Source: Streptomyces capitiformicae (GTDB lineage: Bacteria; Actinomycetota; Actinomycetes; Streptomycetales; Streptomycetaceae). From it: a DNA stretch of 64,000 bases. Every line of letters begins with the position of its first letter. Positions within the stretch are counted from its first letter, which is position 1. Positions 22,242 to 30,015 of this stretch are shown here, piece by piece. Under the pieces are notes generated by a model. The model searched no databases. It saw only the letters and a list, made by a program, of their open reading frames with translations, and was not told where the DNA came from. The stretch is from positions 2,727,767 through 2,791,766 of the forward strand of contig NZ_CP022161.1 in assembly GCF_002214185.1 (NCBI RefSeq), written 5' to 3'. The position numbers were made by a program, and so were the translations under genes.

Positions 22242-22398
22242 CGGGGATCTCCCTGAGGATGTCGGAGGGGTGTGGGTCCAGGAGCGGCCGCACCACGGTC
22301 TGGCGCGGCCTGGTCCCTGCGTTCTCCGCCGCCACCGGGCCAACGAGGGGCTGGTCCGGTGGCGCCCGGGCAGCGCAGGGCTGCAGGTGGCGGGACAG

Positions 22399-22656
22399 TC
22401 AGGCGCTGGTCTGCCGGGCGCGGTTCCGGGCGGCGCGGCGCCTCATGGCCCGGCGCTCGTCCTCGCTGAACCCACCCCAGACACCGGAGTCCTGGCCGGA
22501 CTCGACCGCCCACTGCAGGCACTGCTCGATCACCGGGCAGCGGCGGCATACAGCCTTCGCCTCCTCGATCTGCAGCAGTGCCGGGCCGGTGTTGCCGATC
22601 GGGAAGAACAGCTCGGGGTCTTCGTCCCGGCACACCGCGTTGTGACGCCAGTCCAT
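22399..22656 (-). CDS. WhiB-family (Wbl) Fe-S transcription factor
   Basis: 85 aa, ATG at 22656 with a strong GGAGG. Four invariant cysteines at C9, C37, C40 and C46 (C..C.2.C.5.C) bind a [4Fe-4S] cluster. The GVWGG turn (59-63) is followed by an Arg-rich DNA-contact tail (RRRAARNRARQ). Wbl proteins partner with sigma HrdB to control development and stress genes. Size and motif fit exactly. It likely regulates element genes or links the element to host development. Confidence 0.92.
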   Translation of the reverse strand: MDWRHNAVCRDEDPELFFPIGNTGPALLQIEEAKAVCRRCPVIEQCLQWAVESGQDSGVWGGFSEDERRAMRRRAARNRARQTSA

Positions 22657-22746
22657 GTGATTCCTCCGTGAAGTAGTCGAGAGGCGCTGGCCAACAGGAC
22701 GGCCAGCACCAGAGTTGAGGGACTTGCTGAGCCCGTTCGGGCGGAT

Positions 22747-22830
22747 GGGGGGCGGGCGCGAGGTGATCTCCGGCCCTGTCGGGCGCGAGGGCAACGCCGG
22801 AGGGGGCTGACCTTCCTCGCGCCGCCCCCC
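22747..22830 (-). terminator. Long nested stem-loop
   Basis: GGGGGGC plus GGCGCGAGG (22747-22763) pairs with CCTCGCGCC plus GCCCCCC (22815-22830), with one bulge. An inner stem CTCCGGC/GCCGGAG (22768-22774, 22796-22802) closes further. It lies 15 bases after the stop of the HATPase gene; likely terminator, possibly a structured leader of whiB. Confidence 0.65.
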
Positions 22831-22844
22831 GTACAGCGGCGGTG

Positions 22845-23363
22845 CTACTCAGCTCGGCTGACGCGGCACCTGATCATCTTTGCGAAGGATGGCTCCGGCG
22901 ACGGCTCGACGGACCAGCCGTCCGTGAGCGCGGCAAGGATGCCCAGCCCCCTGCCCGACTCCGCCTCGTCACTGTCCAGCGCGGCCTCACCGCGGTGCGG
23001 CTGCCCCGGGACGGTGTCGTGCACGATCACCTCAATGCCCGGCGAGCCGACCAGCGCGGCGTACACCTCGACGACCAGCGGGACGTCCACGTCCGGGCCA
23101 CTCGCCCGCACCGCATTACCCACCAGCTCGGAGACCACAAGCTCCGCGGACTCCGCAAGGCTCGCGTCCGCGCCGTACGACGCCGGCATCGACCGGGTCA
23201 GCCTGCGGACGCCGCTGACGGCCTCGCGGGACGCCGTCAGGTCAGCGCGGAAACCGCGCTCGCGCTCGCTCACCATCAGTCCCGGCACCGGATCGGGAAG
23301 CAACGGCCTCTCGTCCACGGCCACGGCGTGCAGGGTGCCGGTGCCGTAGACGGTGGCGGTCAC
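22845..23363 (-). CDS. HATPase anti-sigma-like / serine kinase-like protein
   Basis: 172 aa, GTG at 23363 in a GTGA overlap with the small upstream gene. It has the N-box ESAELVVSELVGNAVRA (about 69-85), a G1-type VIVHD, and G2 SGRGLGILAAL near 137-147: the GHKL fold of RsbW/SpoIIAB-type ATPases. Streptomyces has many such proteins that bind sigma or anti-anti-sigma factors. No partner is adjacent, though the ECF-like sigma gene lies at 42 kb. Target unknown. Confidence 0.8.
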   Translation of the reverse strand: MTATVYGTGTLHAVAVDERPLLPDPVPGLMVSERERGFRADLTASREAVSGVRRLTRSMPASYGADASLAESAELVVSELVGNAVRASGPDVDVPLVVEVYAALVGSPGIEVIVHDTVPGQPHRGEAALDSDEAESGRGLGILAALTDGWSVEPSPEPSFAKMIRCRVSRAE

Positions 23364-23467
23364 CGCCTCCCACCCCTCTTGTCTTCCTCCCGGGCGCGGC
23401 GCAACGCCTCGTCCTCCTGGCTCGGGTTACCGTCCCCCTGCGCACTGATCGGCCCGGGGGATGTCAT
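23360..23467 (-). CDS. Small acidic/basic peptide coupled to HATPase gene
   Basis: 35 aa from ATG at 23467 (a second ATG lies three bases upstream) with GGAG six bases before. Rich in Glu, Arg and Asp (SQEDEALRRAREEDKRGGRR). It ends in a GTGA overlap with the HATPase gene, which supports it being translated. Could be a leader peptide for coupling. Too short to place in a family. Confidence 0.4.
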   Translation of the reverse strand: MTSPGPISAQGDGNPSQEDEALRRAREEDKRGGRR

Positions 23468-23520
23468 CATGTTCTCCAACAAGGTCGTGTTCCTCTCGCG
23501 ATGAACTTCAGCGGCCGACA

Positions 23521-23555
23521 ACGGCCCCGGGGTGCATCCCGGGGCCGTCCTTTTT
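23521..23555 (+). terminator. Rho-independent terminator with T-tract
   Basis: ACGGCCCCGGG (23521-23531), loop GTGCAT, partner 23538-23548, then CCTTTTTGG. The T-run is only on the plus strand. No plus-strand gene precedes it, so it may end an antisense or small RNA. Confidence 0.7.
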
Positions 23556-23566
23556 GGTTTTGCACA

Positions 23567-23604
23567 GCTGCGGGTGGCCTCCCCTGGTAGAGGCCACCCG
23601 CAGC
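23567..23604. repeat. Perfect 15-bp hairpin
   Basis: GCTGCGGGTGGCCTC (23567-23581) and its complement (23590-23604) with loop CCCTGGTA. On the minus strand it lies 88 bases after the stop of the 215-aa gene and can serve as its terminator. The 23605-23691 stretch also carries the motif shared with 20482-20496. Confidence 0.65.
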
Positions 23605-23691
23605 GGGACTGCGGACCGAAAATGGTCCTGCTGCCCCCTGCCATCGCCGCTCGTCACGCGGGCGGCGATCGCAGGTAGCCCAGGAGGGAGT

Positions 23692-24339
23692 TCAGGTCTG
23701 AGGAATCTGCGCCTTGCGCTGGGTGTCTGTGCGGGTCACGCCCCGTTGGACTCGGCGCCACTGCGCAGCGCGTTGCCGGGCCTGGACTCGCTCCGCCTGC
23801 CGTTCCGCCCGCTGCTTCTGTTCCTGGGCAAAGCGGGAGGAGGCTTCTGTCTCGCCCAACCAAATCTCCAGTTCCCGGCCTTTCTCGCACCGGGCGCCGC
23901 TCCGGCACTGGGGGCAGGCGTCGCGGTGGAGCGCAATAGCTGTGCGGGCCCGTTCCAGCACGGCGGGCAGCCGCGGCGTCGACTCCTTGAGGGCCGTCGC
24001 GAAGCGGCTGACAGGCGGCGGGGTCACGTTCCCTGGCTTGCGATTAACGCGGTTGGAGCGGCGCCCTGTCACCGTGGCATCCGCTTCCGCGACCTGACGG
24101 GCCCATTCAGCGAGGTCCACATCGATCTCGACTCGGCGGGCGCTGCCCGGACAGCGGGGTCCGTTCTTGCCGCGCTCGGTGCGCTCCAAGTGGTGCGGCC
24201 AGACGACGTTGCGACGGAGCAAGTGCCACTCCTGGCACTCGGGACAGACGATGGAGCGGCGCTCACCTTCACGAAGCTGGACGTGGTGGGCGGGGATCGT
24301 GCTGATCTTCAGGGCAGGGCGGGACGTATCAGGTTTCAC
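23692..24339 (-). CDS. Zinc-ribbon hypothetical protein
   Basis: 215 aa, GTG at 24339 with GGGAG five bases upstream; longer frames to 24609 would overlap the operator. The order PALKISTIPAHHVQLREGERR, CPECQEWHLL, PHHLERTE, then RCPGSARR gives a metal-binding ribbon. A later CPQCRSGARCEKG adds a second site, and the last 50 residues are a basic coiled coil. Streptomyces plasmid-type proteins with this start are known without function. It is divergent from the GntR gene and likely shares its control. Confidence 0.65.
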   Translation of the reverse strand: MKPDTSRPALKISTIPAHHVQLREGERRSIVCPECQEWHLLRRNVVWPHHLERTERGKNGPRCPGSARRVEIDVDLAEWARQVAEADATVTGRRSNRVNRKPGNVTPPPVSRFATALKESTPRLPAVLERARTAIALHRDACPQCRSGARCEKGRELEIWLGETEASSRFAQEQKQRAERQAERVQARQRAAQWRRVQRGVTRTDTQRKAQIPQT

Positions 24340-24567
24340 GCAGGCTCCCACGGGCAGCGGCCTCGAAACGACGGGAAGCGGATGAAGTCTCCGCAGCTCA
24401 GGCCCCATTCGGACCCTGAGCATGTGGACACCGCATCGCGGTAGAAGGGATGGTGCTCCCGCTCGGTGAGGGATCTCGTGGTTCGTCACCTCGGACACGA
24501 GCGAGCTATTCAGATGTGAGCCCGGCAAACCGGGCAGCTCAGCGCCACATCGCATCGACAGAGCGTT

Positions 24568-24625
24568 ATGGCTATCGCTATTGGACCCCGCAGCCTTGCG
24601 CGATGTCAATAGCGATAGCTATAAC
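24568..24625. promoter_or_regulatory. GntR-type operator and promoter
   Basis: ATGGCTATCGCTATTG (24568-24583) is repeated inverted at 24607-24622 with one mismatch, 23 bases apart, in the divergent gap upstream of the GntR gene. TTGCGC (24596-24601) and TATAAC (24620-24625) with an 18-base spacer form a plausible rightward promoter overlapped by the right arm. CTATCGCTAT-like sites suit an autoregulated HutC-type repressor. Confidence 0.6.
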
Positions 24626-24713
24626 TCTGGAACACGCTCGATGTCGCACGAGGGCCGGTTGATATGGCTAGCTCTAGACTTGGCCACGCCAGCTCAGGGG
24701 AAAGGTGACCTCG

Positions 24714-25496
24714 ATGTCCGTCTCGTACCGCGATATCGCCGCCGAACTGCGGCAACAGATCATCGAGGGGCGGTACCAGCCGGGCGAAAAGCTGCCGATG
24801 TTGACGGAGCTTCAGGAGCAGTACCGAGCTGGCTACCAGACCGTGCGTAGCGCGATCGCGCTGCTGGAGCAAGAAGGTCTGGTCGTCGCGATCCGCCGAC
24901 GAGGAACGATTGTGCGCGAGCGTCCTGAGAGACGAAGGGTCACCAGGTCGCGGCAGGTGTACCGCGACGAGATCGGCTACTACTTCGATCCGACGGCCCA
25001 GGGTTGGGTTGCCGTCCAGACTCCAGCCGTTCGATGGGGAACGGTCCCTGTCGACCTCGCTCCAGTCTTGGGCGTGGACGTGGGTGCCGAAGTGCTGATG
25101 CGCGCTCGCGTGATGGGCGATCCTGAGACGAAGAAGGCCAAGCAGTTGGCCACGAGCTACCTCCCGGCAGATATCGCCCAGGGAACCCAACTTGCCGAGC
25201 GCGACACCGGCCCTGGTGGCATCTACGACCGGCTGGAGGAGATGGGCCACGGCCCTCTGGAATGGACAGAGTCGGTGAGCGCCCGCATGCCCTCTCCAGA
25301 AGAGGCCCAGGTGCTGGGTTTGCCCGCCGACGTGGGGGTCCCGCTGCTTCGCGTTGTGCGAGTAACAACCTCTCCCAGCGGGCGGGTAGTCGAGGTCAAC
25401 GACACCGTCATGTCCGCTGAGGAGTTCGAGATCGGCTACTCCATCAGCCGCAGCCCCAGCGCCCAGCTGACTAAGGACGGCAATGAGTCGGCCTGA
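24714..25496 (+). CDS. GntR/HutC-family transcriptional regulator
   Basis: 260 aa from ATG at 24714 (GGGGAAAGG eight bases upstream); GTG at 24705 is the alternative. Residues 3-70 are the winged helix (YRDIAAELRQQIIEGRYQPG, then LPMLTELQEQYR, TVRSAIALLEQEGLV), and residues 90-245 are a UTRA ligand-binding domain. Members act as repressors such as KorSA on Streptomyces integrative elements. It probably binds the inverted repeat at 24568-24622 and controls itself and the divergent gene. Confidence 0.88.
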   Translation: MSVSYRDIAAELRQQIIEGRYQPGEKLPMLTELQEQYRAGYQTVRSAIALLEQEGLVVAIRRRGTIVRERPERRRVTRSRQVYRDEIGYYFDPTAQGWVAVQTPAVRWGTVPVDLAPVLGVDVGAEVLMRARVMGDPETKKAKQLATSYLPADIAQGTQLAERDTGPGGIYDRLEEMGHGPLEWTESVSARMPSPEEAQVLGLPADVGVPLLRVVRVTTSPSGRVVEVNDTVMSAEEFEIGYSISRSPSAQLTKDGNESA

Positions 25497-25584
25497 CCGT
25501 CCTACGGCGTTCGACATGAGGCTCCCCGACCAGGATTCGCGTGACTGGATCAACGAGAACCAGCTTCCGGCCCAAGGCCCGTGA
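25483..25584 (+). CDS. Possible 33-aa peptide
   Basis: ATG at 25483 overlapping the GntR stop by 14 bases; the frame reads MSRPDRPTAFDMRLPDQDSR and ends at TGA 25582. No strong ribosome-binding site apart from coupling to the upstream gene. Could be a coupled peptide; low support. Confidence 0.3.
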   Translation: MSRPDRPTAFDMRLPDQDSRDWINENQLPAQGP

Positions 25585-25672
25585 GCGAGATGCCCCCGCG
25601 TAGCAGTGGTGTGGACTCAGCGTGGCAATACAGCCTCATCCGCCTGGCCAAGGACCGCCAAGGAGGTGTCTA

Positions 25673-26839
25673 GTGATCGCTGTGGAGCAGTGGACAGGTG
25701 AAGAGGGGCTGCTGCTGCGGTCGGTGAAGCGCCAGTCCGTCCGCGACTTCGCTGACGACCTCGGCATCAGCCCCCGGACGGTCTCGCACTGGAAAGAGGA
25801 TCCAACTCGCGAATGCCGTCCCCATATGGCACAGATCCTTGATGCCGCACTCGCCCGGTGTACGCCGGAAGAGCAGGAAGCGTTCCGCTTCCGGCTCGCG
25901 GCACTGCGCGGGGAGCCTGTTAGTGCGCCTGGGGCTGACGCAGCCCAGCCAGCACCGTGCACCGTTGTGTCGTACAAATTCCTGCCGGTGTACCTAGGCG
26001 ATCGACTCGGCTCGCTCTACGCTGCCGGGGCGCCCCGACCGTCGGGCCCCGGAGGGCTTGAGCAGCGGGTTCTGCCCGGGGAGCATCGGACGGCGCACGC
26101 CTCCACAGTCCACATCTTCGCCTGCGGGATCGCGTTGGCGCTTCTGGAAGAACACCAACGCGTTGGCTCGCTGACCGAGTTGGCTCTGTGGCGCTACCGG
26201 TCGTACTTAACGGATCGGGCCTGGGCCGGTCAGCGCATGACGCACCTGTTGGAGCAACACTCTGGCGGGAAGGCGGTTGATCCGTCGCCGGATCCGGAGT
26301 ACGTCCTGTCCGTATACGAGTTGCGTGATCACTCGTGGACGAAGACGGGGCTCGATCCCGCCTTGCAGCTGCTGACCACACCATCGGTCCTCGTTAACCG
26401 GCAGGACCCGCAGAACATCAGGCCTCTCGGTGCCGGCGTTGAGCACGCAAAGTTCCACGACGGCTGGGCACACCCGGAAGCCGTGGCCTTCGACGGCGGT
26501 GCCTCGAGGGGAGTGGCTGGCTGGTCCGGAGTGTCCTATCACCCGCAGACGGACGAGCGTGCCCTGACGACGAGCCAGATCGTTTCCCTGGAGTTGGACG
26601 TCCAGGCGCTGTGGGCGCTGTCGTCACACATCCTGCGCATGATCGAGGAAGGACAGGACCCCGTTATGCCCCCGGCGTACGGGTGGCGTTTCCTGCGCGG
26701 CGCATACGTACGGCTGACCACCGCCCGGCCGACGGAGACCGCCCAGCATCGGGTGATGCGCGAGGCGATCCTGGCCACGAGCGAACTCCCTGATCGGCTC
26801 CGCGCCGCCCAGGATGCACTGCGAGACAGCAACCCATAA
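25673..26839 (+). CDS. XRE-type HTH regulator with large C-terminal domain
   Basis: 388 aa, GTG at 25673 with an excellent AAGGAGGT seven bases upstream. Residues 8-45 hold an HTH (VKRQSVRDFADDLGISPRTV). The remaining 300 residues are an unassigned domain with conserved-looking VHIFACGIALALLEEHQ and WSGVSYHPQ near 302. A TTA codon at 26207-26209 makes translation depend on the bldA tRNA, linking this operon to late growth. It is the first gene of a three-gene operon (27 bases before the hydrolase) and likely its regulator or sensor. Confidence 0.75.
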   Translation: MIAVEQWTGEEGLLLRSVKRQSVRDFADDLGISPRTVSHWKEDPTRECRPHMAQILDAALARCTPEEQEAFRFRLAALRGEPVSAPGADAAQPAPCTVVSYKFLPVYLGDRLGSLYAAGAPRPSGPGGLEQRVLPGEHRTAHASTVHIFACGIALALLEEHQRVGSLTELALWRYRSYLTDRAWAGQRMTHLLEQHSGGKAVDPSPDPEYVLSVYELRDHSWTKTGLDPALQLLTTPSVLVNRQDPQNIRPLGAGVEHAKFHDGWAHPEAVAFDGGASRGVAGWSGVSYHPQTDERALTTSQIVSLELDVQALWALSSHILRMIEEGQDPVMPPAYGWRFLRGAYVRLTTARPTETAQHRVMREAILATSELPDRLRAAQDALRDSNP

Positions 26840-26866
26840 CAGACATATATATGGAAGGCGGACTGA

Positions 26867-27430
26867 GTGGAACTTCGTTCGGCAGCGCTGCTGGTCATCG
26901 ACGTCCAGCAGGGCTTCGTCAACCGGCACAGCCGTGGTGTTCTCCCCGCTATCGCGCGGCTCGTTGAGGGCTGGCAGGCAGCAGGTGCACCCGTAGTGTT
27001 GACCAGGTTCCACAACACACCCGGATCGCCGTACGAAATGATCACCGGATGGACCCGGCTGCGCTCCTCCGAGGAACAGTCCCTCGCCGCCGAGCTCGCA
27101 CCGTTCGCTGATGCCGCGACCGCCGTCATTGACAAAGACCAGGCTTCCGTATTCACATCCGAGGGCACGCAGCTCATCCGGGACGCGGGCTGGACCGACC
27201 TGGTGCTATGCGGCATCGACACGGACGCCTGCGTGTACGACTCAGCCCGAGACGCCTATCACCAAGGGCTCCGGCCGTGGATCGTCACCGACGCCTGCGC
27301 CTCCACCGGAGGTCCCCAGTACCACGATGCAGCGCTGCTCATGGCAGCCCGAAACATCAGTGCGGACCACCTGGTCACCAGTGAGGTCGTCCTGTCTCAA
27401 ATCCACGGAAACACGGGGGAGTACGCGTGA
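26867..27430 (+). CDS. Isochorismatase-like cysteine hydrolase
   Basis: 187 aa, GTG at 26867. The catalytic triad of the family is present: D12 (LLVIDVQQGF), K90 (VIDKDQ) and C122 (GIDTDACVYDSA). Members include nicotinamidase, isochorismatase and N-carbamoyl hydrolases; the short length fits. Motif order and residues suggest an active hydrolase. It overlaps the flavoprotein start (GTGA) and forms one operon with the XRE gene. Substrate not predictable from sequence. Confidence 0.85.
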   Translation: MELRSAALLVIDVQQGFVNRHSRGVLPAIARLVEGWQAAGAPVVLTRFHNTPGSPYEMITGWTRLRSSEEQSLAAELAPFADAATAVIDKDQASVFTSEGTQLIRDAGWTDLVLCGIDTDACVYDSARDAYHQGLRPWIVTDACASTGGPQYHDAALLMAARNISADHLVTSEVVLSQIHGNTGEYA

Positions 27431-28350
27431 ATACACAATCATGTGACACGGATGTCCTCGTGGTCGGCGCGGGCCCGGCCGGGGTAGCGGCCGCGGTCAT
27501 GGCGGCCAGCCTCAACCTGCGGACCACGGTCGTGGAGGCTGGCCCGGTGGGCGGCAAGCTGCACCGGATCGGTGCCCTGGAGAACGTCCCGGGCAGTTGG
27601 TCGACCGGCCCCCAACTGGCCGAGGCCCTGGCCTCAGACCTGGGACGCCTGGAGAAAGCCGGGCGATGCACGCTCGTGCAAGGCCTCGCCGCGAGGGTCA
27701 GTGGGCACGACGACCGGGCCGAACTCGCCCTCGCCGACGGCCGCGTGCTCTCTGCGGAGTTCGTCGTGGTCGCCACGGGCGTGACCGACTTGGCCCCGGC
27801 CGACGCCGAGTGGATAACCGCTTCCGACGAGTTCTCCGCTCCACCGCTGTGGCGCGCCACTCCGCAGGACCTCACCGTGCGAACGTACGTTCTCGGTGCT
27901 GATCGTCCGCTCGGAACTTGGCTGCGAGCGCACCCGGATGTGACGACGACCCTGCACGTGCTGTGCCCACCAGCCGACACATACAAGGCGACCGAAGTCG
28001 AGGACGACGGCCGCGTACGGCTCGTGCCCATCTCGCACACAACGATTACCAAGCCCTCGTACGGCGGCGGCTGGACGGTCGAGGTCGAAGGCCACGATGG
28101 GGCCAAGACCATCTACGCCGCCACGTCGGTGCTCAACAACCTCGGCAACAAGCCGGCGGCTGTGACTGGGCTCGTGTCTGCCGAGGATGGCTACTGCCCA
28201 CCCGACAAGCAGCACCGGCGCATCCGGATCGCCGGCGACATCCGGTCCGCGCGCTACCAGCGCATTGCCACCGCACATGGATCGGGCGCCGAGGCCGTGC
28301 TTGCCTACTACTACGACACCGCGCTGCCCAATGGGGGTGGGATTCGGTGA
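27427..28350 (+). CDS. FAD-dependent thioredoxin-reductase-like protein lacking CxxC
   Basis: 307 aa, GTG at 27427. The dinucleotide motif GAGPAG is at 14-19, and VVEAGPVGGKL and ENVPG follow as in thioredoxin reductases. The end RIAGDIRSARYQRIATAHGSG is the FAD-binding C-terminus. The redox CxxC of true reductases is missing, and the NAD(P) half is reduced (TYVLGADRPL), so this is a TrxR-fold flavoprotein with another job. It is translationally coupled to the hydrolase. Confidence 0.8.
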   Translation: MNTQSCDTDVLVVGAGPAGVAAAVMAASLNLRTTVVEAGPVGGKLHRIGALENVPGSWSTGPQLAEALASDLGRLEKAGRCTLVQGLAARVSGHDDRAELALADGRVLSAEFVVVATGVTDLAPADAEWITASDEFSAPPLWRATPQDLTVRTYVLGADRPLGTWLRAHPDVTTTLHVLCPPADTYKATEVEDDGRVRLVPISHTTITKPSYGGGWTVEVEGHDGAKTIYAATSVLNNLGNKPAAVTGLVSAEDGYCPPDKQHRRIRIAGDIRSARYQRIATAHGSGAEAVLAYYYDTALPNGGGIR

Positions 28351-28394
28351 CCCTCCCGAAAGGCTGCGCAGCACGCTGCACCTGCCATCAGCGG

Positions 28395-29048
28395 TCAGCT
28401 CGCGCCGACGGCGAACGGAGCCACCAGGTGACCCTGCGCGCTTTGGCGCGGTTCAGGCTCCTGCCTGGCGAGGCCAGCTGGCCGAAGGGCGTCCAGGGCG
28501 GCGTGGAGGGTGCGCGAGTCACGGTTCCACCGTTTGGGCGCAATCAGCTTGAGCCGCGGTGCCTCGGCCGGGGACATGACCTGGCTCATGCAGTCAACGA
28601 CTGGGACGAGGCCAAAATTGTGAGTGAAGAGCAAGACCGGCTTCTTCGCAACCAGGGAGCGGAGTTCGAGGCGAGCTACTGGTCCGAGGACGTGGACGCG
28701 GCTGCCGAGTCGTTTGGGTCGTCCGATGACGACGAGGCCGTCGAGCTGGTCTGCGAGCGTGTCCCAGTCGTACGGGGATTCCCCGAAGGCGGAGCGGTAG
28801 TGGAGGAGTTCGACTCCGCCAGGCAAGTCCTCGGTGATGCGCTTGAGCCATCGCTCCCAGTTGGAGTCGTTGACGGTCTTGGGAGCGGCGCTGACGTAGA
28901 CGCGGACCGGCGTGTCGGGGCGTCGCTCTGCGGCGATGCGGTTCATGGCCGCGGTGTAGCGGCGCTGCTGCTCAGGGCGAGCGAAGGTCTCCACGTCAAG
29001 GTGATCATCGTTCCTGGGCTTCTGCGTCGCGTGCATACCGCTCATCAT
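28395..29048 (-). CDS. Rossmann/TIR-like or deoxyribosyltransferase-like protein
   Basis: 217 aa from ATG at 29048 (a second ATG is at 29045; upstream starts are possible). Core order: VRVYVSAAP strand, WERWLKRI helix, VELLHYRSAFGESPYDWDTL, LDGLVVIGRPKR, ARLELRSLVAKKPVLLFTH. This looks like a nucleoside deoxyribosyltransferase- or TIR-type Rossmann fold that may act on nucleosides or NAD. It converges on the flavoprotein operon with a 44-base gap. The fold is recognised by pattern only; catalytic residues are not certain. Confidence 0.5.
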   Translation of the reverse strand: MMSGMHATQKPRNDDHLDVETFARPEQQRRYTAAMNRIAAERRPDTPVRVYVSAAPKTVNDSNWERWLKRITEDLPGGVELLHYRSAFGESPYDWDTLADQLDGLVVIGRPKRLGSRVHVLGPVARLELRSLVAKKPVLLFTHNFGLVPVVDCMSQVMSPAEAPRLKLIAPKRWNRDSRTLHAALDALRPAGLARQEPEPRQSAQGHLVAPFAVGAS

Positions 29049-29135
29049 GCCCGGGCGGTGCCTCATCTGTGGAGCGGGGCAGGTAGTCGGGGAGTTCTGG
29101 CGCTCTGTCAGGAGGCCCATGTCTGTTGGCGACAC

Positions 29136-29292
29136 GAGGGGTACCGGGGTGTCGTTGTGGGATCTCAGAGGGGTACCGTGTCCGTGAATAAGATCCATAT
29201 GGACATGGTTAAGCCCCGCGAGGCTGCACTCCGGGGCACGGCCGCAGACCTATCCAGGGAAGGTCTCGACGCGATGAAGGGTACCCGTACCC
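29136..29292. promoter_or_regulatory. GGGTACC motif cluster
   Basis: AGGGGTACCGGGG (29137-29149), AGGGGTACCGTGT (near 29170) and the palindrome AGGGTACCCGTACCCT (29277-29292) lie upstream of the Rossmann-like gene. Repeated sites of this kind suggest a regulator binding cluster, perhaps for the XRE protein. Confidence 0.4.
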
Positions 29293-29429
29293 TCCGACAG
29301 ACACACACCAAGGCACCCGCCGTGGCAGCGATGACTCGTACGTCGCTCCGGCTGGGTGCCTGTTTTGTCTTCCCGCGCCAGTCCGGCTGCGGGCGCACCT
29401 CTGCCCCGGAGGGGGGCGAGATGTCGTAG

Positions 29430-30015
29430 CCGTCTGTGGCGGCGCCCGTTGAACGGGGCTTCGAGCCGCCGGGACGCCCGGCCACCCAGGTGATTAGCGG
29501 TCACCTCGGCTATGGCGTCCCATCTGCCACCGGGTGGGCTTAGCGGGCCCTCCCGAAGGACCTGTCCTTCCGGTTAGCAGCCGGTCGAACAGTTCGATCT
29601 TGGTTCGCTCCAGAACCTACGAAGCGCCAAAGGGCCCTTCGTTATGCCCACCTCGATATCGAAGCGAGGCACTCTCCAATGTTGCAGCATTGCGCTGCCC
29701 TTTGTCAGCCCATCCATGCCCGGTTGGCGCATTTTGTACCGTCTTCCGCATCACAGTTTCCCCATCAGCCGACCACTTCGCCATGCGAGCCGGCTGGAGC
29801 AGCGCCCTGCGCGCTGCCCGCCGAGGTGTCCAGGTGAGCGCCGCGGCCCTGACTGGCGGACACCGGTCGTCGCGTCGTCGTTGGCTGCATGCGGTTCCGA
29901 AGACTGCCGATCCGGTTGTGGAGGGTGGTTCGGGGCGTCCGCTGACGCTCGGCCGGGCTAGTCGCGCTCGCTTGGCGACCGACGTGCGGGCTGTGCCTGT
30001 TCTGGAGGCGGGAGA
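29430..30015. other. Gap with no gene
   Basis: No convincing coding frame. It holds a nested hairpin (GGCGGC..GCCGCC around GCCCGT/ACGGGGC, about 29439-29470), the repeat AGGTGA/TCACCT (29488-29506) and CCTCGATATCGAAGCGAGG near 29651. The right end supplies GGAGG for the next gene. No tRNA or att site is seen. Confidence 0.5.

Noticed and set aside
29178..29429. Plus-strand frame of 83 codons starting VSVNKIHMDM
   Set aside because: It has no ribosome-binding site, poor codon bias and overlaps the likely promoter region of the Rossmann-like gene.
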